A stretch of DNA of 64,000 nt from assembly GCA_963676725.1 (NCBI GenBank), contig OY781463.1, forward strand, positions 4,092,001 through 4,156,000, read 5' to 3'. How positions within the stretch are numbered: the stretch's first letter is position 1; each line of letters begins with the position of its first letter. Both the position numbers and the translations under genes were made by a program. The stretch is from G963662905 sp963676725. GTDB lineage: Bacteria; Bacteroidota; Bacteroidia; Bacteroidales; WRLA01. Of this stretch, positions 1 through 8,747 are shown in pieces. Under the pieces are notes generated by a model, which was not told the origin of the DNA, made no database searches, and saw nothing but the letters and a program-made list of their open reading frames with translations.

Positions 1-78
1 AGGCTCTTCCTGAGCATGCAGGAAAGCAGGCAGAATGATTATCAGACTAAGCAGAGCGAATAAATTTAGCTTACTCAT
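1..78 (-). CDS. Exported protein, N-terminal fragment (signal peptide only)
   Basis: An ATG at 78 on the minus strand opens a frame of 26 codons that runs off the left edge. It encodes a classic Sec signal peptide: short basic n-region (MSKLN), hydrophobic core (LSLIIILPAF) and an H-A-Q cleavage site followed by acidic residues. The start overlaps the last 8 bases of the TetR gene upstream, so the two are probably translationally coupled. In Bacteroidota a TetR gene followed by an exported protein is often the start of a TolC-HlyD-RND efflux operon. That identity is inference from gene order; nothing of the mature protein is visible. Confidence 0.7.
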   Translation of the reverse strand, partial: MSKLNLFALLSLIIILPAFLHAQEEP

Positions 79-694
79 TCGTTTTAAAGTTTTTAATTTT
101 TTCTTCATAATAGTTCAATCCATTTTCATTAACGATACCCCTGATATGATTATCAAACATGGTATCAAATATATAGGAGAATGAAAAATCCTTGGAATGC
201 ATAAATTCGGAACGATGCATCAATTCTAATTGCTCCAAGTATATCGCCGCTGTTACATCAATATTTATGTCTTTTCTGTATAGCTGTTGACTAATGCCAA
301 GCTGAAGATTAAACGTAATATAATCATAAACAACACTTTTCTTTTCGTGAATTAATTGCTCGAGGATTTCAGGATAATACTTTCTTAGGTCAAAAATCAT
401 GGCAGGATTCAAATTTGCAATTTGCGTGTTTACCATCCTGCTTGCGCTGATGAGGGCATCAACAGCATTTAATTGTTTGTTCATCAAAGTTCTAAAAGCA
501 TCATCATTTTCCTTTGCCTGAAATAATAATACTTTACGTACAAGGTCCTCTTTATTATCAAAAAATTGATACAGTGTTTTTTTGCTGATTTTCATATTCC
601 GTGCCAAATCGTCCATAGAAAGGCTTCGGATTCCAAACTCCCTAAATAATTCTAAACTGCCACTTAGAACATCATAATATTTACCATCGCTCAT
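71..694 (-). CDS. TetR/AcrR family transcriptional regulator (copy 1)
   Basis: 207 residues, normal TetR length. The N-terminal helix-turn-helix spans about residues 8-55, with the recognition region ISKKTLYQFFDNKEDLV matching the family's 'tlYxhFxsKedLl' pattern. The rest is the all-helical ligand-binding and dimer domain. The ATG at 694 is preceded by a GGAGG Shine-Dalgarno-like stretch, uncommon in this phylum, which supports the start. It lies 18 bases downstream of a second TetR gene and overlaps the exported-protein gene at the window edge, giving a three-gene minus-strand operon. Its C-terminus (MFDNHIRGIVNENGL) resembles that of the neighbouring regulator, pointing to duplication. It probably represses its own operon in response to an unknown small molecule. 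Confidence 0.9.
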   Translation of the reverse strand: MSDGKYYDVLSGSLELFREFGIRSLSMDDLARNMKISKKTLYQFFDNKEDLVRKVLLFQAKENDDAFRTLMNKQLNAVDALISASRMVNTQIANLNPAMIFDLRKYYPEILEQLIHEKKSVVYDYITFNLQLGISQQLYRKDINIDVTAAIYLEQLELMHRSEFMHSKDFSFSYIFDTMFDNHIRGIVNENGLNYYEEKIKNFKTNE

Positions 695-712
695 AAATAA
701 CCTCCAAAGAAT

Positions 713-1360
713 CTACTCGTTTTTAAAAAAGCGTGAATTCATCTTTTGCTCTTCAAAATAATCCAATCCTTCAGGAGTAGCAATCCCTCTAACAAAATTC
801 TCAAACATAACATCAAAAAGCACTTCGAAAGAGAATTTCTGGGGTGAAAAGAGTTCGGGGTTGTGGATGTCGAGCAGCCGGCTAATATACAATCGAGCCA
901 CCAGTTCTTTGCTTAGGTCATTCCTGTACATCCCTTGCTGAATGCCTTTGTCTAAATTAATTTTAATTTTCTCAAAGATAAATTCAATACGCTTTTCTAC
1001 ATGTTTATTATAAATATTGGGGAAATTCTTATTAAGCCCATGAGTGATGGAAGGGCTTACATCTTTAAAATTTTTGCAGATTTCGCGGCTAACAACAAAA
1101 AGTATTTCAATTGCATTCACACCTTCAAAATCATAACGCTCAAAAATCTTGTTAAAGGCTCCCCTTTCTGATTCGAGCACAATATGCACCAGATCGCCTT
1201 TACTTTTAAAATGAACATAAAATTCATCCCTACTGATTCCGATTTTATCACACAATGTGTTAATACTCATACTATTAATTGAGTATTTCTCTGCCAGCAC
1301 CCTGGTTTTCTCTATGATTTCTTTTATTTCTTTCACTATCGTATTTTTATGGAGCGGCAA
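713..1360 (-). CDS. TetR/AcrR family transcriptional regulator (copy 2)
   Basis: Up to 215 residues. The HTH lies near residues 12-60 (GISRDEFYVHFKSKGDLV) and the C-terminus (MFENFVRGIATPEGL) is paralogous to copy 1. The start is uncertain. The frame opens at a TTG at 1360, but a promoter -7-like TACTTTTG (minus strand, 1358-1365) overlaps that codon. An in-frame GTG at 1336 would give MKEIKEIIEK, a normal TetR N-terminus, and fits better with transcription starting near 1351. The recognition helix differs strongly from copy 1 (RDEFYVHF versus KKTLYQFF), so the two copies probably bind different operators. It is the first gene of the minus-strand operon. Confidence 0.88.
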   Translation of the reverse strand: MPLHKNTIVKEIKEIIEKTRVLAEKYSINSMSINTLCDKIGISRDEFYVHFKSKGDLVHIVLESERGAFNKIFERYDFEGVNAIEILFVVSREICKNFKDVSPSITHGLNKNFPNIYNKHVEKRIEFIFEKIKINLDKGIQQGMYRNDLSKELVARLYISRLLDIHNPELFSPQKFSFEVLFDVMFENFVRGIATPEGLDYFEEQKMNSRFFKNE

Positions 1361-1498
1361 AAGTAGATAAAAAACATTTTATAATGAAAACGTTTCCTAA
1401 GAATTCGCAAAAAATTATCACTCTATGCAAAAACCTATTAAACCTGAATAATTTCATTAAAAAACAAGTCTGTTGTAAAAAAATAATTATATTTAGGC

Positions 1499-3643
1499 AT
1501 GAATTCAAAACCTTCCCTTTTCAAGGCACTATTTCTATTAACTTTTCTGTTGCTATTTATTTTCAAGACAGAAAAAGCAGTATCTCAGGCGAACAATAAT
1601 TTAAGCGACAGCGCTTCTGTATTTGCATGTTTAGATAGCTTAATATCTGTTGATAATGATGAAGACATCCATGCGGAAATTGATAAGCTAATACAAATAA
1701 GCCGTAACTCAGCCTGTATTCAATGCCTGCTTGAATGTTATATTAAATCAGGGATGCTCTATGAGAAAGAAAAACAATTTGGAAAAGCTTTAGAAGACTT
1801 TAAATATGCCGTGCATCTTTCAGATAGTGCAGGAATCCCCTCGCTTCAAATGAAATCAAATAACAGAGCCGGAAACATTCTTGAGAGAATGGGGCAACCG
1901 GAAAAAGCATTGGTCTATTTAGAAAAAGCCAGAGCTTTAGCAACTAAGCTACAAGACAGCACATCTTATTTGGAAATCATGCTTGGCTCAGCATCAGCAC
2001 AAAGGAGGTTGCAGATGTATGACCAAACGATTGAGCTCTATTTCCATCTTCTTGATTATATTAAGCACGACACGAACAATAAAGTCCTCCCTAAAATCTA
2101 TAATGGGCTAGCCATTAATTATTTAGAACTGCGACAGAAGGAAAAGGCAAGGGATCACTTCTTGAAAGCATTACATTACGCTTATTTAGACAAGAATCCC
2201 ATATATTTTAGAACAATTCTTTTTTCTAATCTATCCAATCTATACCTGAAAAATTTCGAAATGACGGATTCAGCCATTTATTATGGAAGAATGGCTGTTC
2301 AATCTGCAGAAAAGGAAAACAACCCCTTCATTGGAGCATTCGTAAACCTTGGAAATGTTTTTGAAGAAAACGGAGACATGGACAGTGCTTTATTCTATTA
2401 TAAAAAAGCGGAAAAGCTGCCAAGCATGCAATTTTTAAATATGGAGCGAGCTGCTGTTCAGATCAATATTGGATATATTTTATATAGAGAGAAGAATTAT
2501 CCACAAGCGCTTGGCTACCTGAACAAAGGAATTATTGCTGCGCGAGAAAGCGGAAATAAGCTGTTTGAACTTATTGCACAACAAACACTTTTTCATATAG
2601 ACTCCATTACAGGTAATTACCTAAGTGCCATTGCCAGACAGCAAGAAATGGCCCGATTAAATGATAGCATACAAAACCAAAAAACCATTGACCGTGTAAA
2701 CGAACTCACCATTGCCTATGAAACAGATCTTATTGAAAAAGAGAGGGATGCACTACTTCAGCAAACAACACTAAATGAGCGCATCATAGCAAACCAGGAA
2801 TATGTTATGTGGCTTTCAGGTCTCGTATCTGTGCTTCTTTTATTGATTGTACTTCTTTTTCAACGGCATAAAAAGCGTTTACGCAAAATAAACAATGAGC
2901 TGGAACAGAAAAATCAGATATTGCTTGAGCAAAAGAAAAGCCTTCAGGATCTAAACAACACGAAAGACAAATTTTTCTCCATAATTGCGCACGACCTCCG
3001 TAGTCCTTTCAATATTCTGGTTGGTTATCTTGATTTACTCGACAAAGAATTTGACGATTTTTCTGCAGATGAATTAAAAGCCATCATTAAAGAATTAAAA
3101 GGGGCGAGCAACAATACTCTTTATTTATTGGAAAACTTGCTCGAATGGGCACGGTCGCAGCGTGGCCTAATAAAGCACACCCCAATGGAGATCAACTTGA
3201 AGGACCTTGCCAAAGAAGTCCTCGAGCTGTTAAAAAACAGGGCAAATGCGAAGAATATTGATATACAGCTGGATATTGAAGAGAGCTGCATTGTCACAGC
3301 AGATCACCATATGACCTATACTATCTTTTTAAACCTCATCAACAATGCAATTAAATTTACTCAAAAAGGAGGGCAAATAAAAATCTACTGCACAAAGCAA
3401 AAGGATGCATTAAAGGTTTGCGTTGAAGATAATGGCATAGGCATTCCAAAAGAACAGCAAGCCGGTTTAATGAGTCTGTCCAATACTTATACCACGAAAG
3501 GCACTGAAAACGAAAAAGGAACCGGATTAGGTTTAATTATGTGCCGTGATTTTATAAGCATTATGGGGGGCAAACTTGAGTTCACCAGCGAGCCGGGCAA
3601 AGGGAGTTGCTTCTGTTTTTCTTTAGGACTCACCAAGAAATAA
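1499..3643 (+). CDS. TPR-repeat membrane sensor histidine kinase
   Basis: 714 residues. A signal peptide or anchor (about 8-30) precedes a periplasmic TPR array (about 70-390), a single membrane segment near 438-456 (WLSGLVSVLLLLIVLLF), a short coiled coil, a HisKA domain with H-box FSIIAHDLRSPFN (phospho-acceptor H498) and a HATPase_c domain with N-box NLINNAIKF, G1 DNGIGIP and G2 GTGLGL. No receiver or HTH is fused, so it needs a separate partner. Its 3' end overlaps the convergent stand-alone receiver gene by 21 bases, making that receiver the nearest candidate. This TPR-TM-kinase layout is common in Bacteroidota. The sensed signal is unknown; TPRs suggest protein or peptide contact. Confidence 0.92.
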   Translation: MNSKPSLFKALFLLTFLLLFIFKTEKAVSQANNNLSDSASVFACLDSLISVDNDEDIHAEIDKLIQISRNSACIQCLLECYIKSGMLYEKEKQFGKALEDFKYAVHLSDSAGIPSLQMKSNNRAGNILERMGQPEKALVYLEKARALATKLQDSTSYLEIMLGSASAQRRLQMYDQTIELYFHLLDYIKHDTNNKVLPKIYNGLAINYLELRQKEKARDHFLKALHYAYLDKNPIYFRTILFSNLSNLYLKNFEMTDSAIYYGRMAVQSAEKENNPFIGAFVNLGNVFEENGDMDSALFYYKKAEKLPSMQFLNMERAAVQINIGYILYREKNYPQALGYLNKGIIAARESGNKLFELIAQQTLFHIDSITGNYLSAIARQQEMARLNDSIQNQKTIDRVNELTIAYETDLIEKERDALLQQTTLNERIIANQEYVMWLSGLVSVLLLLIVLLFQRHKKRLRKINNELEQKNQILLEQKKSLQDLNNTKDKFFSIIAHDLRSPFNILVGYLDLLDKEFDDFSADELKAIIKELKGASNNTLYLLENLLEWARSQRGLIKHTPMEINLKDLAKEVLELLKNRANAKNIDIQLDIEESCIVTADHHMTYTIFLNLINNAIKFTQKGGQIKIYCTKQKDALKVCVEDNGIGIPKEQQAGLMSLSNTYTTKGTENEKGTGLGLIMCRDFISIMGGKLEFTSEPGKGSCFCFSLGLTKK

Positions 3644-4021
3644 GAACTCTTGAATTTTATCAATTAAACTATCCAGTCGAAGCGGTTTCGATAAAAACGC
3701 ATCACAACCTGCTTCATACGCCAGATGTTCTTCCCCGGAAAGCACATACGCTGTTTGTATTATAACCGGCAGATCAGGGAGTACTTCTTTAATACGCGCA
3801 GTTGCCTCATAACCATTCATCACGGGCATATCTAGATCCATCAACACTAGATCCACCTTATTGTCATCAAGAATAGTGATCGCTTCTAGTCCATTTTCTG
3901 CCCAAAGCAATAGTGCTCCTGAATTCTTCAGTGCCACTTTGAAATATAAATTACTGGTGATTGTATCCTCAACAATCAGGATGCTTTTTCCACTCCAGTC
4001 ATATTTAAAATTATCCTGCAT
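3623..4021 (-). CDS. Stand-alone response regulator receiver domain
   Basis: 132 residues, a single REC domain with no output domain. Visible features are the acidic pocket (VED at 17-19), phospho-acceptor D62 in LVLMDLDMP, the conserved T in the QTAY segment and the lysine in LSKPL. The leading W-S-G-K-S-I-L-I-V-E-D pattern is typical of receivers that once sat at the C-terminus of hybrid kinases. It is the last gene of the minus-strand chemosensory run, 8 bases after a REC-kinase-REC hybrid, and overlaps the 3' end of the convergent TPR kinase by 21 bases. It could accept phosphate from that kinase or from either hybrid, and may act as a CheY-like output or a phosphate sink. Confidence 0.9.
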   Translation of the reverse strand: MQDNFKYDWSGKSILIVEDTITSNLYFKVALKNSGALLLWAENGLEAITILDDNKVDLVLMDLDMPVMNGYEATARIKEVLPDLPVIIQTAYVLSGEEHLAYEAGCDAFLSKPLRLDSLIDKIQEFLFLGES

Positions 4022-4029
4022 TCGTTCAA

Positions 4030-5604
4030 TTATTCAGTTGTGGGTGCATACTTATTTAAAACCTCAAAGAGCTCCAATTGTTTGAAAGGCTTAGCAATGT
4101 AATCTGTCATTCCTGCTTCAAGGAATTTTTCTTTATCGCCCTTCATTGTGTTCGCAGTCATTGCTATAATTGGAACCGGTGTAATGATCCCTTTTTCAGA
4201 TTCGAGTCGGCGAATTAGTTTTGTTGCTTCCACGCCATCCATTTCGGGCATTTGTACATCCATAAAAATAGCATCGAAACCGATCTCAAAATATTTTTCT
4301 ACCGCGATTTTTCCATTATCGGCAATATAGACTTCATGCCCTAGTTTATTCAGGTGGTGTGTGGCTACTTTTTGGTTTATTTGATTGTCTTCTGCGAGCA
4401 GCAGGTTCATTTTTCGCATGATTTGCTTTTTACTTTCCTTATTTACATTTTCATTTCCAGAAGCCAAAGCCTCCTTGAAACATGCTGTAAACCAAAATTC
4501 TGAGCCCTTCCCCACTTCGCTATTTACTCCAATTTCGCCTTGCATCATCTTCGACAGGCTTTTGCAAATAGCAAGTCCTAGCCCTGTGCCTCCATATTTT
4601 CTTGTGGTTGATGAATCGGTTTGGGAAAAAGAGCGGAACAGCTTTTTTTTCCCGTCCTCAGAGATTCCAATGCCAGTATCGCTTATCCCAAAGTACAATT
4701 TCAGGGACTGATCCTCTTTATTTTCAATTTTTGCATGCAAAGACACACCGCCCTGATGTGTAAATTTTATGGCATTATTTAATAAGTTGATCAATATTTG
4801 TTTTAAACGGGTTGGGTCTCCTATTATAGCTTCCGGGATATCTTCTGCAATATCCAATTTTAGCCATAGGCCCTTATCCTTTGTTTTAAAGGACAATATT
4901 TTAAGAACGGCATCAATTTCCTTGCGGATATTGAATCGGATATTTTCAAATTCCAGTTGGCCCGATTCAATTTTTGAAAAATCGAGGATATCGTTAATGA
5001 TTGTCAATAGGTTTTCACTGGACACATCAACAATATCAAGATACTCTTTTTGATTTTCATCGAGTTGTGTGCGTTTCAGGATTTCCACCATCCCAACAAT
5101 GCCGTTCATGGGGGTTCTAATTTCATGCGACATATTTGCAAGGAACATTGATTTGGCACTGGCTGCCGATTCGGCCATTTCTTTGGCTTTAATTAATTCT
5201 TGCTTTGCAAAACGAAGATCCAGGTGCACCTGAGCCCTTGCTTTAAGTTCTTCTGTATTAAAAGGTTTTTGCACATAATCCACAGCCCCTGCATTAAAGC
5301 CTTTCACGAGGCTGTCGGCATCTGTTTGGCTGGTCATAAAAATAATTGGAATATCAGCAGTTGCAGGATTTGCTTTGAGTTGCCTGCACACCTCAAAGCC
5401 ATCAATGTCGGGCATAACAACATCCAATAGGATCAGATCAAAACGGTTTGCACGTGCCCTAGACAGTGCTGTTCGGCCATTACGAGCCGAAGCCGTTTTA
5501 TAATGAGGGACCTCTCCAAGAATTGACTGCATGAGCTCAATATTACTCTGAACATCATCAACAATCAAAATCTTTGCTGTTTTATTGTTTGTATTCATAT
5601 TCAA
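4030..5604 (-). CDS. REC-HisKA-HATPase-REC hybrid histidine kinase
   Basis: 524 residues, cytoplasmic, with no membrane segment. Order: N-terminal REC (about 11-130, D61 in LLDVVMPDIDG), a linking helix (130-150), HisKA with H160 in NMSHEIRTP, HATPase_c (about 265-385; NLLNNAIKF, DTGIGIS, GTGLGL) and C-terminal REC (about 400-520, D449 in MDVQMPEMDG). A kinase input-controlled by a receiver suggests it integrates another phospho-signal rather than a ligand. It lies 5 bases downstream of a related hybrid kinase and 8 bases upstream of the stand-alone receiver, within the che operon, so phosphate may be relayed between these proteins and CheA's receivers. The partner assignments are inference. 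Confidence 0.92.
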   Translation of the reverse strand: MNMNTNNKTAKILIVDDVQSNIELMQSILGEVPHYKTASARNGRTALSRARANRFDLILLDVVMPDIDGFEVCRQLKANPATADIPIIFMTSQTDADSLVKGFNAGAVDYVQKPFNTEELKARAQVHLDLRFAKQELIKAKEMAESAASAKSMFLANMSHEIRTPMNGIVGMVEILKRTQLDENQKEYLDIVDVSSENLLTIINDILDFSKIESGQLEFENIRFNIRKEIDAVLKILSFKTKDKGLWLKLDIAEDIPEAIIGDPTRLKQILINLLNNAIKFTHQGGVSLHAKIENKEDQSLKLYFGISDTGIGISEDGKKKLFRSFSQTDSSTTRKYGGTGLGLAICKSLSKMMQGEIGVNSEVGKGSEFWFTACFKEALASGNENVNKESKKQIMRKMNLLLAEDNQINQKVATHHLNKLGHEVYIADNGKIAVEKYFEIGFDAIFMDVQMPEMDGVEATKLIRRLESEKGIITPVPIIAMTANTMKGDKEKFLEAGMTDYIAKPFKQLELFEVLNKYAPTTE

Positions 5605-5609
5605 ATCAA

Positions 5610-7166
5610 TTAATGCAAATATTCTTCCAGCACATCAAATAGTCGGTTTAACTGTAAAGGCTTTAACAGAAAGCCATCAAACCCACTTTCTCTTGCTTTT
5701 ACACGCTCATTATTCATTGTTAAGGCTGTTAGGGCAACAATAGGGATCTTAGGATAATTTGCTTTAATCCAAGCTGTTGCTTCGAATCCGTTCATTACCG
5801 GCATTTGCAAATCCATGATCACGAGATCAAATTTTTTCCGACCTTCTTTAAATTGATTTACTGCCTGCATACCGTCGATGCATTTTACAATACGAAGACC
5901 AGTTCCCATTAATGCCTGTTGCAAATACTCATGAACCATAAGGACATCATCTGCCACAAGTATTGTTTTTCCTTTCCAACGCAGTGCATCAATTTTCTCG
6001 TGCCTAGCAATCACATCTTCCTTTTGCCCAATATTTCCCTTTGCAAGAATATCAGAAAACTGGACATAAAAAACACTACCTCCATTTTCCCTTGACTCAA
6101 ACCACAGGCGGGCATTCATCATTTCCGCTAAATTTTTGGAAATAGAAAGCCCTAAACCGGCGCCTCCGGCATCGTAAATACTTTGATGGTTTAAACGCGT
6201 AAAACGATGAAAAATATCTTCACTTTTGTTTTCAGGGATACCAATACCTGTATCGCGAAGAGAAAAACGCACTTTATTATTTCCGGGCATTTCTACGCCC
6301 ATTTCCACTTCTCCTTTCAAGGTATATTTAAAGGCATTGCTTATCAGGTTCTCGAGTATCTGTCTTAAGCGATGTTCGTCTGTATTAATAAATACATCTT
6401 TTAAAGCGCCTGCATCTTTATAAATAAAATCGATATGGGCACGGCTCATGTTATTTCTTTGAACAAGAAATTTATTATACAGCTCGTCCATTAATTCGCC
6501 GAGGGAAAACACATGTTCACTAATTTGGATTGCTCCTGTTTCGAGTTTAGAAATATCCACGATATCGTCAATCAAGCTTAAGAGATGAGCCCCGCTTTTA
6601 CTGATAATATTGAGAAAGCTGTCCCTTTCCTCTTCGGAAAGTTGCTTTTGGGTAAGCAATTCGGTAAAGCCAATTATTGCATTCATTGGCGTACGTATTT
6701 CATGGGACACATTTGCAAGAAAGGCTGATTTGAGTTGTTCGGCTTTTCTGGCAATTTCTTTTTCCCTGACTAACTGCTCATAGGTTCTTTTTAATTCGAG
6801 GTGTAATTTAACCCTAGCCAACAACTCTAAATCATTAAAAGGCTTATGAATATAATCAACACCTCCGGATTCAAACCCCTCTAATGTGCTTTTAGTATCG
6901 TTACGAACAGTAATAAAAAGCACAGGAATATGCGCCTTTTCGGGAATCGCTTTTATTCTTCTGCACACTTCATAACCGTTAAGATCGGGCATAATAACGT
7001 CAAGCAGTATAAGGTCAAAGTCATTTCCCCGCACTTTATTGAGTGCTTGTAGTCCATTATGAGCAATAACAGTTTTATATCCCTGGCTGCTTAACACAGT
7101 ATCCATCAAGGAAGCAGAGCTTTCCTGATCGTCGATAATAAGTATCTTCACTGTGTCTTCTTTCAT
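5610..7166 (-). CDS. REC-HisKA-HATPase-REC hybrid histidine kinase
   Basis: 518 residues, the same architecture as its downstream neighbour: N-terminal REC (D56 in LLDVIMPDLNG), HisKA with H155 in NVSHEIRTP, HATPase_c (NLISNAFKY, DTGIGIP, GAGLGLS) and C-terminal REC (D452 in IMDLQMPVMNG). All catalytic motifs look intact and there is no membrane segment. The gene starts 10 bases after cheB and is followed 5 bases later by the second hybrid, so the pair probably arose by tandem duplication and is co-transcribed. Two receiver-gated kinases inside a chemotaxis operon suggest that a CheA output is coupled to a wider phosphorelay. Partners are not shown by the sequence. Confidence 0.92.
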   Translation of the reverse strand: MKEDTVKILIIDDQESSASLMDTVLSSQGYKTVIAHNGLQALNKVRGNDFDLILLDVIMPDLNGYEVCRRIKAIPEKAHIPVLFITVRNDTKSTLEGFESGGVDYIHKPFNDLELLARVKLHLELKRTYEQLVREKEIARKAEQLKSAFLANVSHEIRTPMNAIIGFTELLTQKQLSEEERDSFLNIISKSGAHLLSLIDDIVDISKLETGAIQISEHVFSLGELMDELYNKFLVQRNNMSRAHIDFIYKDAGALKDVFINTDEHRLRQILENLISNAFKYTLKGEVEMGVEMPGNNKVRFSLRDTGIGIPENKSEDIFHRFTRLNHQSIYDAGGAGLGLSISKNLAEMMNARLWFESRENGGSVFYVQFSDILAKGNIGQKEDVIARHEKIDALRWKGKTILVADDVLMVHEYLQQALMGTGLRIVKCIDGMQAVNQFKEGRKKFDLVIMDLQMPVMNGFEATAWIKANYPKIPIVALTALTMNNERVKARESGFDGFLLKPLQLNRLFDVLEEYLH

Positions 7167-7176
7167 TTTGATAATC

Positions 7177-8247
7177 TTATAATTTATTTAAAAAAGCTGC
7201 AATTTGAGTTAAAGGCAGGATATGGTCCACGGCATTTTTCTTTATCGCTTCTTTAGGCATACCAAAAACAACACAACTTTCTTCATCCTGAGCAATCGTT
7301 TTTGCTCCGGATTGTTTCAGTTCCAGTAAGCCCTGCGCTCCATCATCGCCCATACCGGTAAGCAAAACCCCAATTGCTTTTTCTCCAGCATTTCTTGCTC
7401 CGCTGCGAAAGAGAACATCAACAGCCGGTCGATGCCTGTTTACGAGTGGGCCATCTTTTATTTGCACATAATAACCTCTTTCGTTGTGTTTTAAGATCAA
7501 ATGAAAATTACCCGGAGCAACGAGGGCTTCCCCAATTCCTACGGTATCATTATTTTTTGCTTCTTTCACGCTTAATGGGGATATACGGTTTAAACGCTCT
7601 GCAAAAGAGCGGGTAAAATCGGCAGGCATATGCTGTACAATTACCACTCCCGGCCCATTGGCACTCATATTTGACAAGATATGGGCAATTGCTTCAGTTC
7701 CTCCGGTCGAAGCACCAATTAAAATAATTGGGTCATTCGTCCTGTTTTTCAATGACTTTTCTTTGGGCGAAGGCAGCATCACATCTGCAGAATGTTTTGG
7801 TTCTGCGGAATGTTGAATACTTTTCATGTGTTTACTTAAACGAGCAATTGCTGCAGATTTTACAGCATCTGTAATCATTATGCGGGATTCTTCAAAAAAC
7901 TCCCTTGTCGTCATTTTTGGTTTCGGAATAACCGCCATAGCTCCGTATTCAAGCGCTTTTAAAGCAGCAACAGAACCATCAGATGCATAGCCTGAAATAA
8001 TAACAACCGGTATTGGATGCTGCTTCATTAAACGTTTCAGAAAAGTAAGCCCATCCATGCGTGGCATTTCAATATCCAATGTAATAACATCGGGCACCTC
8101 TTTCTGAATCATTTTAACTGCCTGATAAGGATCTGATACAGTATCAATTACACTAATAACAGGATCCGCCTCCAGTAATTCCTTTAATGATTGACGCACC
8201 AATGCAGAATCATCTACAATAAGAACGCGCAATTTATCTCCGATCAT
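7177..8247 (-). CDS. cheB: CheB, receptor glutamate methylesterase/deamidase
   Basis: 356 residues, usual CheB length. An N-terminal REC domain (about 6-120, D58 in TLDIEMPRMDG) gates a C-terminal methylesterase domain (about 170-356). The catalytic Ser-His-Asp signature is present as IGASTGG, QHMPADFT and LTGMGDDG. CheB removes methyl groups from chemoreceptors when phosphorylated by CheA, opposing CheR for adaptation. The gene lies 20 bases after cheD and 10 bases before a hybrid kinase, clearly within the che operon. The only receptor gene in the window is the MCP of the same operon, its likely substrate. Confidence 0.96.
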   Translation of the reverse strand: MIGDKLRVLIVDDSALVRQSLKELLEADPVISVIDTVSDPYQAVKMIQKEVPDVITLDIEMPRMDGLTFLKRLMKQHPIPVVIISGYASDGSVAALKALEYGAMAVIPKPKMTTREFFEESRIMITDAVKSAAIARLSKHMKSIQHSAEPKHSADVMLPSPKEKSLKNRTNDPIILIGASTGGTEAIAHILSNMSANGPGVVIVQHMPADFTRSFAERLNRISPLSVKEAKNNDTVGIGEALVAPGNFHLILKHNERGYYVQIKDGPLVNRHRPAVDVLFRSGARNAGEKAIGVLLTGMGDDGAQGLLELKQSGAKTIAQDEESCVVFGMPKEAIKKNAVDHILPLTQIAAFLNKL

Positions 8248-8267
8248 GATCTGTTATTTTTATATCT

Positions 8268-8747
8268 TTATTTATTTCCCTGCTTTTTGATAAATTTCAT
8301 CTTCACTAAACCCGTTTGGGTATTAAAGATAATCTTTCTTCCGTAATTACCACCTGTTGAAGCCCCTAAAATTTTTATATTTTCTTGTTTTAAAAGCTCA
8401 TAAGCGGTTTGCACATTGCGGTCGCCAATATTGAAAACATCATTTTCGGTATTAATTACCCTGCCCCCTCCAAAAATCTTGGCAATAATATCATTGCGCC
8501 GTGACCCGTTTTTTGCCAATAAAGCAAGGCATTTTAAAACAGCAATATTCCCATACTTTGGAGATTGAAGGCCCTGCCCGTTCCATAATGGCAGCATATA
8601 ATGACAGATTGCACCGGCTTTAAGGTGTGGGTCATAAAAACAAATAGACACACAAGAACCTAATAGCGTGCTCACTTCAGCCTCACTAGAAAAATAAATT
8701 TCGCAAGGCTTCAGGAAAATATTTTTTATTTCTTTATCGCCTATCAA
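8268..8747 (-). CDS. cheD: CheD, chemoreceptor glutamine deamidase
   Basis: 159 residues. The CheD signature LLGSCVSICFYDP carries the catalytic cysteine C32. GAICHYMLP holds the histidine H49, 17 residues later, the spacing I recall for characterised CheD proteins. A conserved KIFGGGRVI segment follows. CheD deamidates receptor glutamines and, in Bacillus and Thermotoga, is controlled by CheC; no CheC gene is seen in this window. The start overlaps the stop of the upstream kinase-like gene by 4 bases (ATGA), indicating translational coupling. The likely substrate is the operon's MCP. Confidence 0.95.
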   Translation of the reverse strand: MIGDKEIKNIFLKPCEIYFSSEAEVSTLLGSCVSICFYDPHLKAGAICHYMLPLWNGQGLQSPKYGNIAVLKCLALLAKNGSRRNDIIAKIFGGGRVINTENDVFNIGDRNVQTAYELLKQENIKILGASTGGNYGRKIIFNTQTGLVKMKFIKKQGNK

